A DNA stretch of 12,019 bases from Desulfobacteraceae bacterium (GTDB lineage: Bacteria; Desulfobacterota; Desulfobacteria; Desulfobacterales; UBA11574): positions 1 through 12,019 of the forward strand of contig PKTV01000060.1 in NCBI GenBank assembly GCA_002868985.1. The letters are read 5' to 3'. The translations under genes were made by a program, and so were the position numbers. Positions 1 through 6,506 of the stretch are shown here, in pieces. Numbering within the stretch: the stretch's first letter is position 1; each line of letters begins with the position of its first letter. The notes beneath the pieces are model-generated. The model saw only the letters and a program-made list of their open reading frames with translations. It was not told the origin of the DNA and ran no database searches.

Positions 1-76
1 AAGCCCGTGTAAAAAGGATTTAGGTAAAAAACATACTGACACAATAAAGGTGTAACCAATTGAGCGGACGGTGAGC

Positions 77-706
77 TTATATTTGTTTAATTGATTCAAG
101 ATTGTCTATGCAAGATTCAGGTAATAGCCATTGGTGGCGTGGCAGGGATGATGCAAACCTGCACACTTCATCGATGTGGACGCCACTTTGTACAACGGCT
201 TCATATTCTATGTCGAGAATTCTGTCTTCAAAGACGCTTGCATACCGTTGTATCGGTATTTCCCGAGTCGGTGGTTTCGTAATGTCTTTGGCATTAGCAT
301 AAAGCGCTTTTAAAAACAAATGGCCATCAGAATCGCGGGAGAGCATCGACATGGCCTTTGCGGCAAGAATCATCGAACTTTCCTTACAGACCTTCCAACT
401 GCTCTGTTTCTCAACGAACCCGCTAATTGCAGCAGTTATTGTGCGCATTAGATTAATTCGTCGTGCAGCCAATAGACAGCAGAGGGCAACCCACGCCGCT
501 GCCTTTGGATCCGAGTCAATTTTTTTCAAGTTCGTCTTGTATTTTTTCAAAACAAGACCATAAGGCTGATAGCATTTCCGGCATAAATACCCAGTCCCCA
601 ATGGGTTCGGGTATTTTTTATCCCGAATTGTGAAAAAGGAAATTTTTTCTTCGCATTTCTGGCAGTTCGGCATCTTTTTTCCGGTATTTAAAGTCTTCAA
701 AACCAT
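77..706 (-). CDS. Uncharacterised protein with N-terminal four-cysteine zinc-ribbon
   Basis: A 209-residue protein I do not recognise. Near the N-terminus are two CxxC pairs (C15/C18 and C42/C45, numbered from the longest start), the spacing of a zinc ribbon, so metal binding is likely. Residues about 69-81 (AAAWVALCCLLAA) are hydrophobic but followed by two arginines, and look more like a buried helix than a clear membrane anchor. The rest is mixed helical sequence with no motif I can name. Two starts are possible: the first ATG at 706, or an ATG at 673 that puts the first CxxC right at the N-terminus (MPNCQKC). Neither has a strong ribosome-binding site; GGAAA precedes the second. It stands alone on the minus strand. 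Its length and uninterrupted reading frame support a real gene; the function is unknown. Confidence 0.7.
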   Translation of the reverse strand: MVLKTLNTGKKMPNCQKCEEKISFFTIRDKKYPNPLGTGYLCRKCYQPYGLVLKKYKTNLKKIDSDPKAAAWVALCCLLAARRINLMRTITAAISGFVEKQSSWKVCKESSMILAAKAMSMLSRDSDGHLFLKALYANAKDITKPPTREIPIQRYASVFEDRILDIEYEAVVQSGVHIDEVCRFASSLPRHQWLLPESCIDNLESIKQI

Positions 707-1054
707 TTTGCCGCGTTATTTATGCAACGATGGGGTTTGTTTTAGACCAGAGTAACACAGGTGAAACGAAAGAACAATTGGGTACGTTTTATCCTTGACG
801 ATTTTATTAAAATTACGGTTTACTTTTGTGTAAGAATTACCCAAAAACCATCTTCATAAGGTCACTTTACTTTGTACATGTATTCGTAAATAGGTTAAGT
901 ATTTATAATTTGATTTATTCATTCTATGTATACAAAACTTCAAACTTCTGGACTTCAGCTTATACAAGATAGTGTCCAGATAAAAATACATCATCGTATA
1001 TATGAATTAGAGCACTAAGTTCTTATGAAACCCATAGATAAAGGAGGATAAACA
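707..1054. other. AT-rich intergenic region with a 7-bp inverted repeat
   Basis: No credible gene is seen in this stretch. It separates two divergently read genes and so should hold promoters for both, but I cannot pick convincing -35/-10 pairs. An inverted repeat TCTGGAC/GTCCAGA lies at 947-953 and 974-980 with a 20-nt spacer. It is not followed by a T-run, so it is not an obvious terminator. A very good Shine-Dalgarno (AAAGGAGGA) at about 1041-1049 belongs to the gene starting at 1055. Confidence 0.4.
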
Positions 1055-1237
1055 ATGTCGGACACCATAGATCAAAAGATGGCATTGGCTTTCGCAAAGA
1101 TGTCCAAATCAAGCGCTTTGAACAGATTATATGCGGCAAAAGTTAAAAGGGATGGAAACGTTTTGCTTTCCAAATTGCTGTATTCCATTTCACGGTCAGA
1201 AAAAATTCAGGATGGAGGATTAAGCGTATCCAGATAA
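1055..1237 (+). CDS. Short rubrerythrin-like N-terminal domain protein (possibly truncated)
   Basis: A 60-aa ORF with an excellent ribosome-binding site (AAAGGAGGATAAACA before ATG), which argues that it is or was translated. Residues 8-50 resemble by eye the first two helices of rubrerythrin or ferritin-like proteins. The pattern is an AFA helix start, then ALNRLYAAKVKRDGN, then a second helix ending in SRSEKIQ, where rubrerythrins usually have an NRY..YA..A..EG stretch and an E..H pair. Here the usual first-helix glutamate is replaced (AFAKMSKS) and the expected histidine after the second glutamate is missing, so a working diiron site is unlikely. The last ten residues look unrelated to the family, and the 3' end overlaps the convergent gene by 31 bp. 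It may be a truncated paralogue, or a small protein that kept only the helical hairpin. The family link is inference from pattern memory. Confidence 0.5.
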   Translation: MSDTIDQKMALAFAKMSKSSALNRLYAAKVKRDGNVLLSKLLYSISRSEKIQDGGLSVSR

Positions 1238-1473
1238 GATTTTAGAGACTCAAAACGCTGAGGCGTTTCAAGTTCATTACCGGAATTGTGGTCAGTAATA
1301 TTTACAACAACCGGTTCGTCCACGGATTCAGGCAAATGAAGTTCATCATCGGCGGTAATGGTGACAAAGGCGTCATTTCCTTTATACTCGACTTCTTTGA
1401 CATACCACTCGAAACCACTGCAGCTCGATGATATCTTGAAACCATATGCTTCCATTATTTGATCAAGTTCCAT
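1207..1473 (-). CDS. Small acidic hypothetical protein
   Basis: An 88-aa ORF starting with ATG after a purine-rich, moderate ribosome-binding region (AAGAAAAGAGAAGAAA). The protein is rich in Asp and Glu, has no signal peptide or membrane segment, and contains one adjacent Cys near residue 18 and an aromatic FEWYVKEVEYKG stretch suggestive of beta strands. I do not recognise it. It converges with the rubrerythrin-like stub and shares 31 bp with it at the 3' ends. The uninterrupted frame, sensible start and low-complexity-free sequence favour a real gene, but only homologues could confirm this. Confidence 0.55.
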   Translation of the reverse strand: MELDQIMEAYGFKISSSCSGFEWYVKEVEYKGNDAFVTITADDELHLPESVDEPVVVNITDHNSGNELETPQRFESLKSYLDTLNPPS

Positions 1474-1743
1474 TTTCTTCTCTTTTCTTAAGTATTTCAG
1501 AGGTCGGGGTGTTTTTATTTATTAAAGGTAAAATCATGTTGTGAAACAATTACAAATATTCAGGCTGTATGTCAAGAATTAACCCGGGTGAACGCTTGAG
1601 TCCGATTCCTTTATATCTATCTACTCAAAGGCTTCGTAATAATCCGGAGTTACCCTGTCTCTGGATCGAAAAATATGGTATATAAAGAATTGGTGCAGTA
1701 CTCCATAAAATCTGCCCACCCTTTTCCCAAATGAGGACCGAAA

Positions 1744-3783
1744 ATGACCCATAATATTGATGCATCGAATGCAATGACCATAAAGCTTGAAAACATATTG
1801 GATGAACTGCCCGATATGTCGAAATTTGTCGATGACATTCGCAGGGCTCCCAAGAGACATTTTTCCCTTTCAAAAAGTGATACCGTCCTGGCCATAAAAA
1901 ACGCCCTCAGATATATCCCTGAGCACTGGCACGATATGTTGGCCCCCGAGTTTCTCGACGAATTACTGACACGCGGCAGAATTTATGGTTACCGATTCAG
2001 ACCTCCCGGCAAAATCACCGGTCTTCCCATTGATAGATACAAGGGGCGGTGTGTTGAAGGCCGCGCCTTACAGGTGATGGTAGACAACAACCTCGACTTT
2101 GATATTGCGCTCTACCCTTACGAACTGGTCACCTATGGCGAAACCGGTCAGGTTTGTCAGAACTGGATGCAGTATCTATTGATCAAGCGCTATCTGGAAG
2201 AACTCACCCGGGAGCAGACACTGGTGGTTTCGTCCGGTCACCCGCTGGGTCTTTTTGCATCCTGTCCCGATGCCCCGCGAGTTATTATAACCAACGGCCT
2301 CATGGTGGGAATGTTTGACGACCAGGAAAACTGGCACAGAGCAGCTGCGCTGGGAGTGGCCAACTACGGCCAGATGACCGCCGGTGGATGGATGTACATT
2401 GGTCCCCAGGGAATCGTTCATGGAACTTACAGTACCATCCTGAACGCCGCTCGCAAAAAATTTGGAATGTCTGCCGAGGGCGATCTTTCCGGACATCTCT
2501 TTGTGTCTTCCGGTCTCGGGGGAATGAGCGGCGCCCAGGGAAAATCCGTGGAAATAGCCCGGGGAGTAGGGATTATTGCTGAAGTTGACGACTCTCGAAT
2601 CCGGACCCGGCACGATCAAGGCTGGGTAACTAAAATCGTTGATACACCGGGTGAAGCCTTCCTTTTGGCAAAGGAATACCAGGAAGAAAAAAGCAGCATC
2701 GCCATCGCTTTTTACGGCAATATCGTCGACCTGCTCGAATATGCGGTAAAAAATAATATTTTAATAGATCTCCTTTCTGACCAAACGTCCTGCCATGTGG
2801 CATATGACGGCGGCTATTGTCCTCAAGGCCTGACATTCGAACAGCGCACTGAAATGCTAAAAACCGATCACAACGGATTCAAAAAGATGGTGGATATTTC
2901 TCTGAGGCGTCATTTTGAACTCATTAAGACCCTGGTCAACCGCGGGACCTACTTTTTTGATTATGGAAACAGCTTTTTAAAAGCTGTCTTTGACGCGGGT
3001 GTCATTGAAATCTGCAAGAACGGCAAGGACGCCATAGACGGATTTATCTTTCCATCCTACGTGGAAGATATCATGGGGCCTATGATGTTCGACTATGGTT
3101 ACGGCCCATTTCGTTGGGTTTGCCTCACTAAAAAGCCCGAAGACCTTGAAAAAACCGATCAGGCCGCCATGTCATGCATCGATCCAGAGCGACGCTTTCA
3201 GGACAAAGACAATTATATCTGGATCCGGGATGCAGAGAAAAACCGCCTTGTGGTTGGAACCCAGGCCAGAATCCTTTACCAGGACGCCATGGGCAGGATG
3301 AAGATTGCCCTGAAATTTAATGACATGGTCCGTAAAGGTGACATCGGCCCTGTTATGCTGGGCCGGGATCATCACGACACAGGCGGAACAGATTCGCCTT
3401 TCAGGGAAACGGCCAATATCAAAGACGGCAGCAATGTTATGGCAGAGATGGCAATCCACTGCTTTGCAGGAAATGCCTCAAGGGGTATGAGTATGGTTTC
3501 ACTGCACAACGGTGGTGGTGTGGGCATTGGAAAAGCCGTTAACGGTGGTTTTGGTCTGGTCCTGGATGGGAGTGAACATGTGGATAATATTATCCGTCGG
3601 GCCATAACATGGGATGTCATGGGTGGTGTTGCCCGAAGGGCCTGGGCCAGAAATAAAAACGCCATTGAAACCAGCATCGCTTTTAACCTGGATGACCCGA
3701 AACTAAATCACATCACACTCCCGTTTATTCCCGACGACGCAATGATCGAAAAACTTGTATTAGATACATTGGATACAAGTTAG
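1744..3783 (+). CDS. hutU: Urocanate hydratase (urocanase), long form
   Basis: Catalyses the second step of histidine breakdown, urocanate plus water to 4-imidazolone-5-propionate, in the cytoplasm, using tightly bound NAD+ as an electrophile. At 679 aa it is longer than the classic roughly 555-aa proteobacterial enzyme and fits the long family branch. Recognisable elements are GETGQVCQNWMQYLL (about 137-151), SSGHPLGLF (about 169-177), the NAD-binding glycine-rich GLGGMSGAQ (about 257-265), and the active-site region ending DYGYGPFRW (450-458). Near the C-terminus are GRDHHDTGG and NGGGVGIG followed by a DVMGGVARRAWARN block, all typical. The ATG at 1744 follows GAGGACCGAAA, an AGGA site at good spacing. 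The next gene on the same strand encodes a cyclodeaminase, consistent with histidine catabolism. One oddity is that the stretch before GPFRW has Met-Met-Phe-Asp rather than a cysteine. Confidence 0.96.
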   Translation: MTHNIDASNAMTIKLENILDELPDMSKFVDDIRRAPKRHFSLSKSDTVLAIKNALRYIPEHWHDMLAPEFLDELLTRGRIYGYRFRPPGKITGLPIDRYKGRCVEGRALQVMVDNNLDFDIALYPYELVTYGETGQVCQNWMQYLLIKRYLEELTREQTLVVSSGHPLGLFASCPDAPRVIITNGLMVGMFDDQENWHRAAALGVANYGQMTAGGWMYIGPQGIVHGTYSTILNAARKKFGMSAEGDLSGHLFVSSGLGGMSGAQGKSVEIARGVGIIAEVDDSRIRTRHDQGWVTKIVDTPGEAFLLAKEYQEEKSSIAIAFYGNIVDLLEYAVKNNILIDLLSDQTSCHVAYDGGYCPQGLTFEQRTEMLKTDHNGFKKMVDISLRRHFELIKTLVNRGTYFFDYGNSFLKAVFDAGVIEICKNGKDAIDGFIFPSYVEDIMGPMMFDYGYGPFRWVCLTKKPEDLEKTDQAAMSCIDPERRFQDKDNYIWIRDAEKNRLVVGTQARILYQDAMGRMKIALKFNDMVRKGDIGPVMLGRDHHDTGGTDSPFRETANIKDGSNVMAEMAIHCFAGNASRGMSMVSLHNGGGVGIGKAVNGGFGLVLDGSEHVDNIIRRAITWDVMGGVARRAWARNKNAIETSIAFNLDDPKLNHITLPFIPDDAMIEKLVLDTLDTS

Positions 3784-3797
3784 GGCTTCGCCCCAAT

Positions 3798-3949
3798 TGG
3801 AATGATGGATTACTGGAATAATGGAGCAATGGGTTCTAACATAATGTAATTGTTGGGTTAATGGCAATTTTGTATTGACGATGAAATTAAAAATGGATAA
3901 TATCCTTTTGAAAATCAACCTTCCAGTATTCCACTATTCCATTATTCCA
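3798..3949. repeat. Inverted repeat element with arms of 8-bp tandem TGGAATNN units
   Basis: The left arm (3798-3833) reads as consecutive 8-bp units beginning TGGA: TGGAATGA, TGGATTAC, TGGAATAA, TGGAGCAA, TGGG. The right arm (3920-3949), read on the other strand, is TGGAATAA, TGGAATAG, TGGAATAC, TGGAAG. The two arms are therefore imperfect inverted copies about 30 bp long, enclosing about 86 bp of AT-rich DNA. The element fills most of the gap between hutU and the cyclodeaminase gene. It may be a small non-autonomous mobile element or a REP-like repeat. No flanking target duplication was identified. Confidence 0.6.
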
Positions 3950-3952
3950 TTT

Positions 3953-3993
3953 CGAGGCAAGCGTTCAAGCCTCGTAAAATGCCCATTTTTTTT
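3953..3993 (+). terminator. Weak hairpin followed by a T8 run
   Basis: CGAGGC (3953-3958) pairs with GCCTCG (3969-3974) across a 10-nt loop, and a run of eight T follows at 3986-3993. The 11-nt gap between stem and T-run is longer than in a standard intrinsic terminator. It could end hutU transcription or be part of the repeat element. Confidence 0.3.
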
Positions 3994-4034
3994 ATCAAGT
4001 TGTAGAATTTTCGAAATGTTTTAGGGGAAATATA

Positions 4035-4652
4035 ATGTTGATTGAAATGAAATTGAATGCGTTTTTGGACAAAACCGCCTCGAGTGATCCGGTCCCGGGT
4101 GGCGGCAGTATTTCAGCCCTGGCTGGGGCCTCTGCGGCCGGTCTCGTGGAAATGATTGCCAATATTACTGCCGGCGGAAAGGGACTTGAAGCAACCAAAA
4201 CAGAAATGAAAGAAATCTCCGGAAAAGCTGCCGCGTTCCGGGAAAGATTATCCGAATGTATTGATCGGGATTCTAAGGCATATAACCAGGTCATTTCATC
4301 CTTTAAGATGCCAAAGAATAATGACGCCCAAGCAAAAACCAGGACCAGGGCCATTCAGGCGGCATTGAAACATGCTGCCGAAGTACCCCTGTGGGTTGCG
4401 TCTGAAACACTTAAACTTATGACACTCGCAGAAATCGTGCTGAAAAAAGGGAACCCCAATGCCGTTACCGACGGGCTGGTGGCCGTCATGATGGCAAGGA
4501 CAGCCATCTTGGGCGCACTGTGCAACGTAAAAATAAATTTAAAATCCATAACAGACACATCATACGTTTCAAAACTTAAAGCACAGGTCAGAGAAATGGA
4601 AACAACAGCGATGAAAAAGGAAAAAGACCTTTTGGCACTTGTAAACCTCTAA
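4035..4652 (+). CDS. fchA: Cyclodeaminase/cyclohydrolase family protein (formimino-THF cyclodeaminase)
   Basis: A 205-aa cytoplasmic protein of the FTCD_C (FchA) family. The diagnostic element is the N-terminal PVPGGGSISALAGASAAGLVEMIAN block (about 18-42), the glycine-rich start of this all-helical fold. A conserved NPNAVTDGLVA motif (about 139-149) and a helical C-terminus follow. The usual length of a stand-alone domain is about 200-210 aa, so it is complete. Family members convert 5-formimino-THF to 5,10-methenyl-THF plus ammonia, or act as methenyl-THF cyclohydrolase. Next to hutU the first role fits, recycling the formimino group from histidine. The transferase half found in fused FTCD proteins is absent, so it must be supplied elsewhere. 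The ATG at 4035 has an AGGGG site 8 nt upstream. The gap of 251 bp to hutU, filled by a repeat, may mean separate transcription. Confidence 0.88.
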   Translation: MLIEMKLNAFLDKTASSDPVPGGGSISALAGASAAGLVEMIANITAGGKGLEATKTEMKEISGKAAAFRERLSECIDRDSKAYNQVISSFKMPKNNDAQAKTRTRAIQAALKHAAEVPLWVASETLKLMTLAEIVLKKGNPNAVTDGLVAVMMARTAILGALCNVKINLKSITDTSYVSKLKAQVREMETTAMKKEKDLLALVNL

Positions 4653-4692
4653 ACGAATGAATCGCAGATTGAGAATTGAGGTGTTATACACT

Positions 4693-5124
4693 CTAACCGC
4701 CAGTGATGTACTTCTCAAGTTCCCGAATGGCAAATTGCTGATCAGAGATAATCTGCCTGACCACATCGCCAAGGGTAACGATACCGATTAACTGATTATT
4801 TTTCAAGACAGGTAAATGACGTATGCGTTTGGCCGTCATTAATGCCATACTTTCTTCGAGAGTAGAATTGGCATCGATATAAAACACCTCCCGTGTCATG
4901 AGTTCGCCCACAGATGTGTTTTTGGAAGATTTATCTTTCAGGATGACCTTACGGGCGTAATCACGTTCAGAGAAAATTCCCATCAGCTTCTCTTTTTCTA
5001 TGACAAGCAGTGCCCCAACATTTTTTTCAGCCATTATTTGTAATGCGTTATATGTTGTTGCCTGGGGCGCAATAGACCAAATATCGCTGCCTTTAACTTG
5101 TAAGAGTTGTTCAACTGTACGCAT
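4693..5124 (-). CDS. CBS-pair domain protein
   Basis: A 143-aa soluble protein consisting of two CBS domains and little else. CBS1 spans about residues 8-62, ending in the typical GIFSERDYARKV, and CBS2 about 73-130, with the typical ELMTREVFYIDANSTLEESMALM and RHLPVL.....GIVTLGDVV. A short C-terminal helix (FAIRELEKYITG) is common in stand-alone members. Such Bateman modules bind adenosine nucleotides (AMP, ATP, SAM or NAD) and usually modulate a partner protein; no partner is fused or obvious nearby. The start is well supported by GAGGAG 8 nt before ATG and a promoter further upstream. It converges with the cyclodeaminase gene (40-bp gap), so the two are not co-transcribed. Confidence 0.9.
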   Translation of the reverse strand: MRTVEQLLQVKGSDIWSIAPQATTYNALQIMAEKNVGALLVIEKEKLMGIFSERDYARKVILKDKSSKNTSVGELMTREVFYIDANSTLEESMALMTAKRIRHLPVLKNNQLIGIVTLGDVVRQIISDQQFAIRELEKYITGG

Positions 5125-5192
5125 GACTTGTATCTCCTCTCCCTATTGGCTTACCAACGAAATCTTATTATTGTAGGAAATAGCCTGTTGTG

Positions 5193-5222
5193 ATAATAAA
5201 ACCTCAATGCAGCAAAAGTCAA
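5193..5222 (-). promoter_or_regulatory. Sigma-70-type promoter for the CBS-pair gene
   Basis: On the minus strand TTGACT (5222-5217) is followed after 18 nt by TATTAT (5198-5193). The predicted start near 5186 would give a 5' leader of about 60 nt before the CBS-pair ATG at 5124. Confidence 0.5.
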
Positions 5223-5287
5223 GGATACCCCGTATCCGGTGTATGGCAGACATTTAAAAAAAAACGCGGATATACTTATCAAGACAT

Positions 5288-5491
5288 ATGGATACTGTTA
5301 GAATTATTGGAACCGGTTCTTATGTACCTCCTACCATCCTGACGAATTTTGATTTACAGAAAATGGGCCTTGACACAACAGATGATTGGATCGTTCAGCG
5401 GACCGGTATTCGCGAGAGAAGAATTGCAGACCCGGAGGGGGTTCAAAAACCACACCCATTTCATATCAGAGCGTGGTATTTCTTACCATGA
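5288..5491 (+). pseudogene. fabH: N-terminal remnant of 3-oxoacyl-ACP synthase III (FabH)
   Basis: The first 50 residues are unmistakably the start of Fab[17 protein letters not shown] at the N-terminus, then [20 protein letters not shown], then DPE. Intact proteins are about 320-330 aa and carry the catalytic Cys-His-Asn triad, all of which is missing here. After residue 50 (about base 5437) the frame runs into 17 unrelated residues and stops at 5491. No further FabH sequence is visible downstream before the PilZ gene. There is no good Shine-Dalgarno before the ATG. FabH joins acetyl-CoA or another acyl-CoA to malonyl-ACP to start fatty-acid synthesis; this copy cannot. It is most simply a duplicated or deleted leftover, with a functional copy expected elsewhere. 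Confidence 0.85.
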
Positions 5492-5540
5492 TCCCAAATT
5501 TTAGATAATTACCGACATCATTTAATTGTAAAAAGATGTG

Positions 5541-6062
5541 TTAAAGATCACTTAAAAGCTCATCGAATTTCACACCAATCCCTCTTGAATCGACTCTTAC
5601 AATTCTACCACCGACAGAGATGTCTTCTTCAATTTTGGGAGGCGATAAAATCACCTCAATTTGCTGATCAATATGAAAGCTAAAATCGGTCTGAATAAAA
5701 ACGCCAGAATTGCTTATATTTTTAGTCATAAACATAAATGTAAAACCATTTTTTGAGAGTTCAACGGGGGTTGCAAAAGGTTTCCGGGGATACCCCCTTA
5801 ATTCCAAACGGTTAGGGTGTCCTCTTAGCTTCAAAATTTTAGAGTGATACCAATTTGTAAGTCTTTCCAAAAGTTCACATCTTTTTTCTTCAGATATACC
5901 GGTAATCAATGACGACAGGTCTTTTCCATTTCTTTCATCGGATAATTTGGCAATTAATACTGCCTGGAGTTTTCGTCTTTCAGCTTCTGACATGAAAGAG
6001 ATTATTTGGAACAAAAGAGAGTTGACTTCGTATATGTTAAATCTACCATTATTATTTGCCAT
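5541..6062 (-). CDS. PilZ-domain protein (predicted c-di-GMP effector)
   Basis: A 173-aa soluble protein. The C-terminal half is a PilZ domain carrying both c-di-GMP contact motifs: RxxxR as RGYPR (R89, R93) and the [D/N]xSxxG motif as NISNSG (115-120). The hydrophobic strand pattern VFIQTDF and the ending GIGVKFDEL are typical. Residues about 10-80 are helical, with no family I can name (NSLLFQIISFMSEAERRKLQAVLIAKL, then a second helical block), and probably transmit the signal. The start ATG at 6062 is preceded by TAGGAAC, whose TAG is the stop codon of the upstream ribbon-helix-helix reading frame, so the two genes look translationally linked. Targets (motility, exopolysaccharide or transcription) cannot be read from this window. 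Confidence 0.85.
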   Translation of the reverse strand: MANNNGRFNIYEVNSLLFQIISFMSEAERRKLQAVLIAKLSDERNGKDLSSLITGISEEKRCELLERLTNWYHSKILKLRGHPNRLELRGYPRKPFATPVELSKNGFTFMFMTKNISNSGVFIQTDFSFHIDQQIEVILSPPKIEEDISVGGRIVRVDSRGIGVKFDELLSDL

Positions 6063-6073
6063 ATAAAAAGTTC

Positions 6074-6234
6074 CTATTTTTTTCCCTTCTTTTCGTACTT
6101 TTTAAGGACTTCGTTTAAAAGGCGTCTAATTTCTTCATTGCGGTCAGAAATGCGGTTTTCATACCTGTAACCATCAATACGCTTAACAGGTCTTCATCCA
6201 GAATTAGAAGAACTTTCGGTTTGTCAATAGCCAT
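6074..6234 (-). pseudogene. Ribbon-helix-helix (Arc/CopG-like) gene with a one-base frameshift
   Basis: Reading from ATG at 6234 gives MAIDKPKVLLILDEDLL, then the frame slips and ends at 6115 after 39 codons. Restoring one A in the TTAA at about 6183-6186 lets the frame continue as KRIDGYRYENRISDRNEEIRRLL, then a basic helix ending KKYEKKGKK, stopping at 6074. That gives a 53-aa protein with the layout of ribbon-helix-helix DNA-binding proteins: a short beta strand (KVLLILDEDLLKRID), an RISxRNEEIRRLL helix, and a basic tail. The stop overlaps the Shine-Dalgarno of the PilZ gene 11 bp downstream, as in an operon. No clear ribosome-binding site precedes the ATG. The damage may be a real inactivating mutation or an assembly error at a short A-run. 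Confidence 0.72.
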
Positions 6235-6474
6235 TTGGAATACATATTTTAATGAACAAAATAAATCAAGAAATTATATCGACAATTACTTCATATTCGA
6301 CAGTAGATATATAACCTATATAATACATTCAACCCAAAACTACAGTGAAATGAAAACTCAATCAAACATAGCGCTTAATGGAACCTGCAACGGTGACGTT
6401 TTGGGCGGTTTATTACTGTGTACCGAGTAAAGCCTTCAGCGCTTTTGTTTGGGAAGTGGGTAGCTATAGGCCAG
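6235..6474. other. AT-rich spacer upstream of the ribbon-helix-helix/PilZ pair
   Basis: I see no supported gene here. The short open frame on the + strand (6221-6430) has no ribosome-binding site and biased, AT-driven composition. The interval should contain the minus-strand promoter for the ribbon-helix-helix/PilZ genes, but I find no convincing hexamer pair. Confidence 0.35.
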
Positions 6475-6506
6475 AAAAAAGCCCCTGGCGTGGGATACCA
6501 GAGGCT
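6475..6506 (-). terminator. Rho-independent terminator of the sRNA candidate
   Basis: AGCCUCUGG (6506-6498) pairs with CCAGGGGCU (6488-6480) across a 9-nt loop, with one G.U wobble and no mismatch. Six U follow or overlap at 6480-6475. Confidence 0.7.

Noticed and set aside
1..76. Possible integron attC-like GTTAC/GTAAC sequences flanking the first gene
   Set aside because: The paired core sites (RYYYAAC/GTTRRRY) with extended inverted symmetry are not present.
1675..1734. Possible 19-codon leader peptide (MVYKELVQYSIK...) ending just before hutU
   Set aside because: It has a weak ribosome-binding site and only one histidine codon, with no attenuator hairpins nearby. The open frame also extends upstream without a start.
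2176..2619. A 147-aa open frame on the - strand
   Set aside because: It is antisense to the conserved NAD-binding region of hutU; composition and lack of motifs mark it as a shadow frame.
5223..5237. GGATAC-CCC-GTATCC hairpin upstream of the fabH remnant
   Set aside because: The stem is only 6 bp with a 3-nt loop and no T-run on either side. It lies upstream of the CBS promoter -35 and could be chance.
6221..6430. A 69-aa + strand frame
   Set aside because: It overlaps the broken ribbon-helix-helix gene on the other strand, is AT-driven, and has no ribosome-binding site.
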